From Nonomuraea polychroma (GTDB taxonomy: Bacteria; Actinomycetota; Actinomycetes; Streptosporangiales; Streptosporangiaceae), in the NCBI RefSeq assembly GCF_004011505.1, contig NZ_SAUN01000001.1, forward strand, positions 9,947,501-10,011,500: a DNA stretch of 64,000 nt, in the 5' to 3' direction. The translations under genes were made by a program, and so were the position numbers. Shown one piece after another: positions 63,059 through 64,000 of this stretch (position 1 is its first letter; every line of letters starts with the position of its first letter). Under the pieces are notes generated by a model that searched no databases, was not told the DNA's origin, and worked only from the letters and a program-made list of their open reading frames with translations.

Positions 63059-64000
63059 CCGTCGTAGAAACAGAAACGAACCTGGTGACCCTGACCATCG
63101 ACGGGTTCCAGGTCAGTGTCCCCAAGGGCACCCTGATCATCCGGGCCGCCGAGCTGCTGGGCATCCAGATCCCCAGGTTCTGCGACCACCCGCTGCTGGA
63201 CCCGGCGGCCAACTGCCGCCAGTGTCTGGTCGACATCCCCGACGCGGGCAACGGCCGCGGCTTCCCCAAGCCGCAGCCGTCGTGCGCGATCGAGGTCGCC
63301 GAGGGCATGGTCGTGCAGACCCAGCTGACCTCGCCGGTGGCGGAGAAGGCGCAGCGGTCGGCGATGGAGTTCCTGCTGCTCAACCACCCGCTGGACTGCC
63401 CGGTCTGCGACAAGGGCGGCGAGTGCCCCCTGCAGAACCAGGCCATGTCCAACGGCCGCGGCGAGTCCAGGTTCCAGGAGCAGAAGCGCACCTTCCCCAA
63501 GCCGCTGCCGCTGTCCACGCAGGTGCTGCTGGACCGTGAGCGCTGCGTGCAGTGCGCGCGCTGCATCCGCTTCTCCGACCAGATCGCCGGCGACCCGCTC
63601 ATCGAGTTCTTCGAGCGCGGGGCCAAAGAGCAGGTGCGTACGGCCGACGGCAAGCCGTTCAACTCCTACTTCTCCGGCAACACGGTGCAGATCTGCCCGG
63701 TCGGCGCGCTCACCGGCGCCGCCTACCGGTTCCGCGCCCGGCCGTTCGACCTGGTGTCCACGCCGAGCGCGTGCGAGCACTGCGCCTCGGGTTGCGCGCA
63801 GCGCACCGACCACCGGCGCGGCCGTGTGACGCGCCGCCTGGCCGGCAACGACCCGCAGGTCAACGAGGAGTGGAACTGCGACAAGGGCCGCTGGGCGTTC
63901 ACCTACGCCACGCAGCCCGACCGGCTGAAGACGCCGCTGGTCCGCAACGAGGAGGGCGTGCTGGTGCCGGCCTCCTGGCCGGAGGCGCTGGCCGTCGCCG
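63055..64000 (+). CDS. nuoG: NADH dehydrogenase subunit G, N-terminal part (cut by window end)
   Basis: GTG 63055 overlaps the nuoF stop. The frame is open to the window end (315 codons). The 2Fe-2S domain ligands FCDHPLLDPAANCRQC, the NuoG-specific LNHPLDCPVCDKGGECPLQ, and 4Fe-4S ligands RCVQCARCIRF and QICPVGALT are present, followed by CEHCASGC of the molybdopterin-oxidoreductase-like domain. The rest of nuoG and nuoH-N presumably follow. Confidence 0.96.
   Translation, partial: MTVVETETNLVTLTIDGFQVSVPKGTLIIRAAELLGIQIPRFCDHPLLDPAANCRQCLVDIPDAGNGRGFPKPQPSCAIEVAEGMVVQTQLTSPVAEKAQRSAMEFLLLNHPLDCPVCDKGGECPLQNQAMSNGRGESRFQEQKRTFPKPLPLSTQVLLDRERCVQCARCIRFSDQIAGDPLIEFFERGAKEQVRTADGKPFNSYFSGNTVQICPVGALTGAAYRFRARPFDLVSTPSACEHCASGCAQRTDHRRGRVTRRLAGNDPQVNEEWNCDKGRWAFTYATQPDRLKTPLVRNEEGVLVPASWPEALAVA

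Overview
The window is high-GC actinobacterial chromosome with densely packed genes, many ATGA/GTGA stop-start overlaps and many GTG starts. Developmental regulators of filamentous actinomycetes (BldC-type, BldN-type sigma with RsbN-type anti-sigma), the redox repressor Rex and an HspR-controlled chaperone operon point to a mycelial actinomycete, most likely a Streptosporangiaceae such as Nonomuraea. This is inference from gene content. No rRNA, tRNA, insertion sequence, prophage or CRISPR array was seen.

Layout. 1-5.4 kb: end of a CapA-like gene, an EphD-like hydrolase/dehydrogenase fusion with its TetR regulator and a probable operator, small proteins, a gene-free stretch with 20-bp tandem repeats and hairpins, and a secreted protein. 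5.5-12.2 kb: the leftward operon dnaK-grpE-dnaJ-hspR-clpB with two HAIR boxes at the promoter. 12.3-16.7 kb: a large secreted sugar-dehydrogenase-like multidomain protein containing a 429-bp exact internal duplication, and a lipoprotein. 16.8-27.5 kb: proline dehydrogenase, proC, a MacAB-like exporter, a second ABC exporter with a two-component system, acuC and a phosphatase-like gene. 27.8-34 kb: a conserved actinobacterial block (excisionase-type regulator, the 32-codon ribosomal protein bS22, epimerase-like protein, acyltransferase, HAD phosphatase) with an ECF sigma/LCP pair inserted. 33.7-45.4 kb: rsbN-bldN, a 7TM protein fused to an ABM domain, glutaredoxin, rex-hemA-hemC-hemD-hemB, then a primase-polymerase-like gene and a VapBC module, then hemL. 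45.3-52 kb: EamA exporter/LysR pair, a histidine phosphatase and the cytochrome c maturation operon resA-ccdA-resB-ccsB. 52-56 kb: a repeat-bearing predicted metalloprotease, bldC, DUF4229 and a secreted beta-propeller-like protein. 55.9-64 kb: menG, a geranylgeranyl-reductase-type gene (menJ-like) and nuoA to nuoG (cut by the window end).

How it fits together. Much of the right half builds the aerobic respiratory chain: heme synthesis, cytochrome c maturation, menaquinone synthesis and saturation, and complex I. Two Rex operators, one before rex-hem and one perfect copy before menJ-nuo, would tie heme and NADH dehydrogenase supply to the NADH/NAD+ ratio. The order excisionase-like/bS22/epimerase/acyltransferase/SerB-like/glutaredoxin/hemA-C-D-B/hemL/phosphomutase/resA-ccdA-resB-ccsA matches the order I recall for Mycobacterium tuberculosis Rv0500A to Rv0529, so the bldN, ECF-LCP, PrimPol and VapBC genes look like lineage-specific insertions in an old syntenic frame. 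A recurring signal is TANNNT followed by 6-7 nt and a start codon, implying that about ten genes here are transcribed without a leader. The two most unusual candidates are a 24-codon mini-ORF plus a hairpin that hides the ribosome site of nuoE, and the 7TM-ABM fusion next to bldN and rex.
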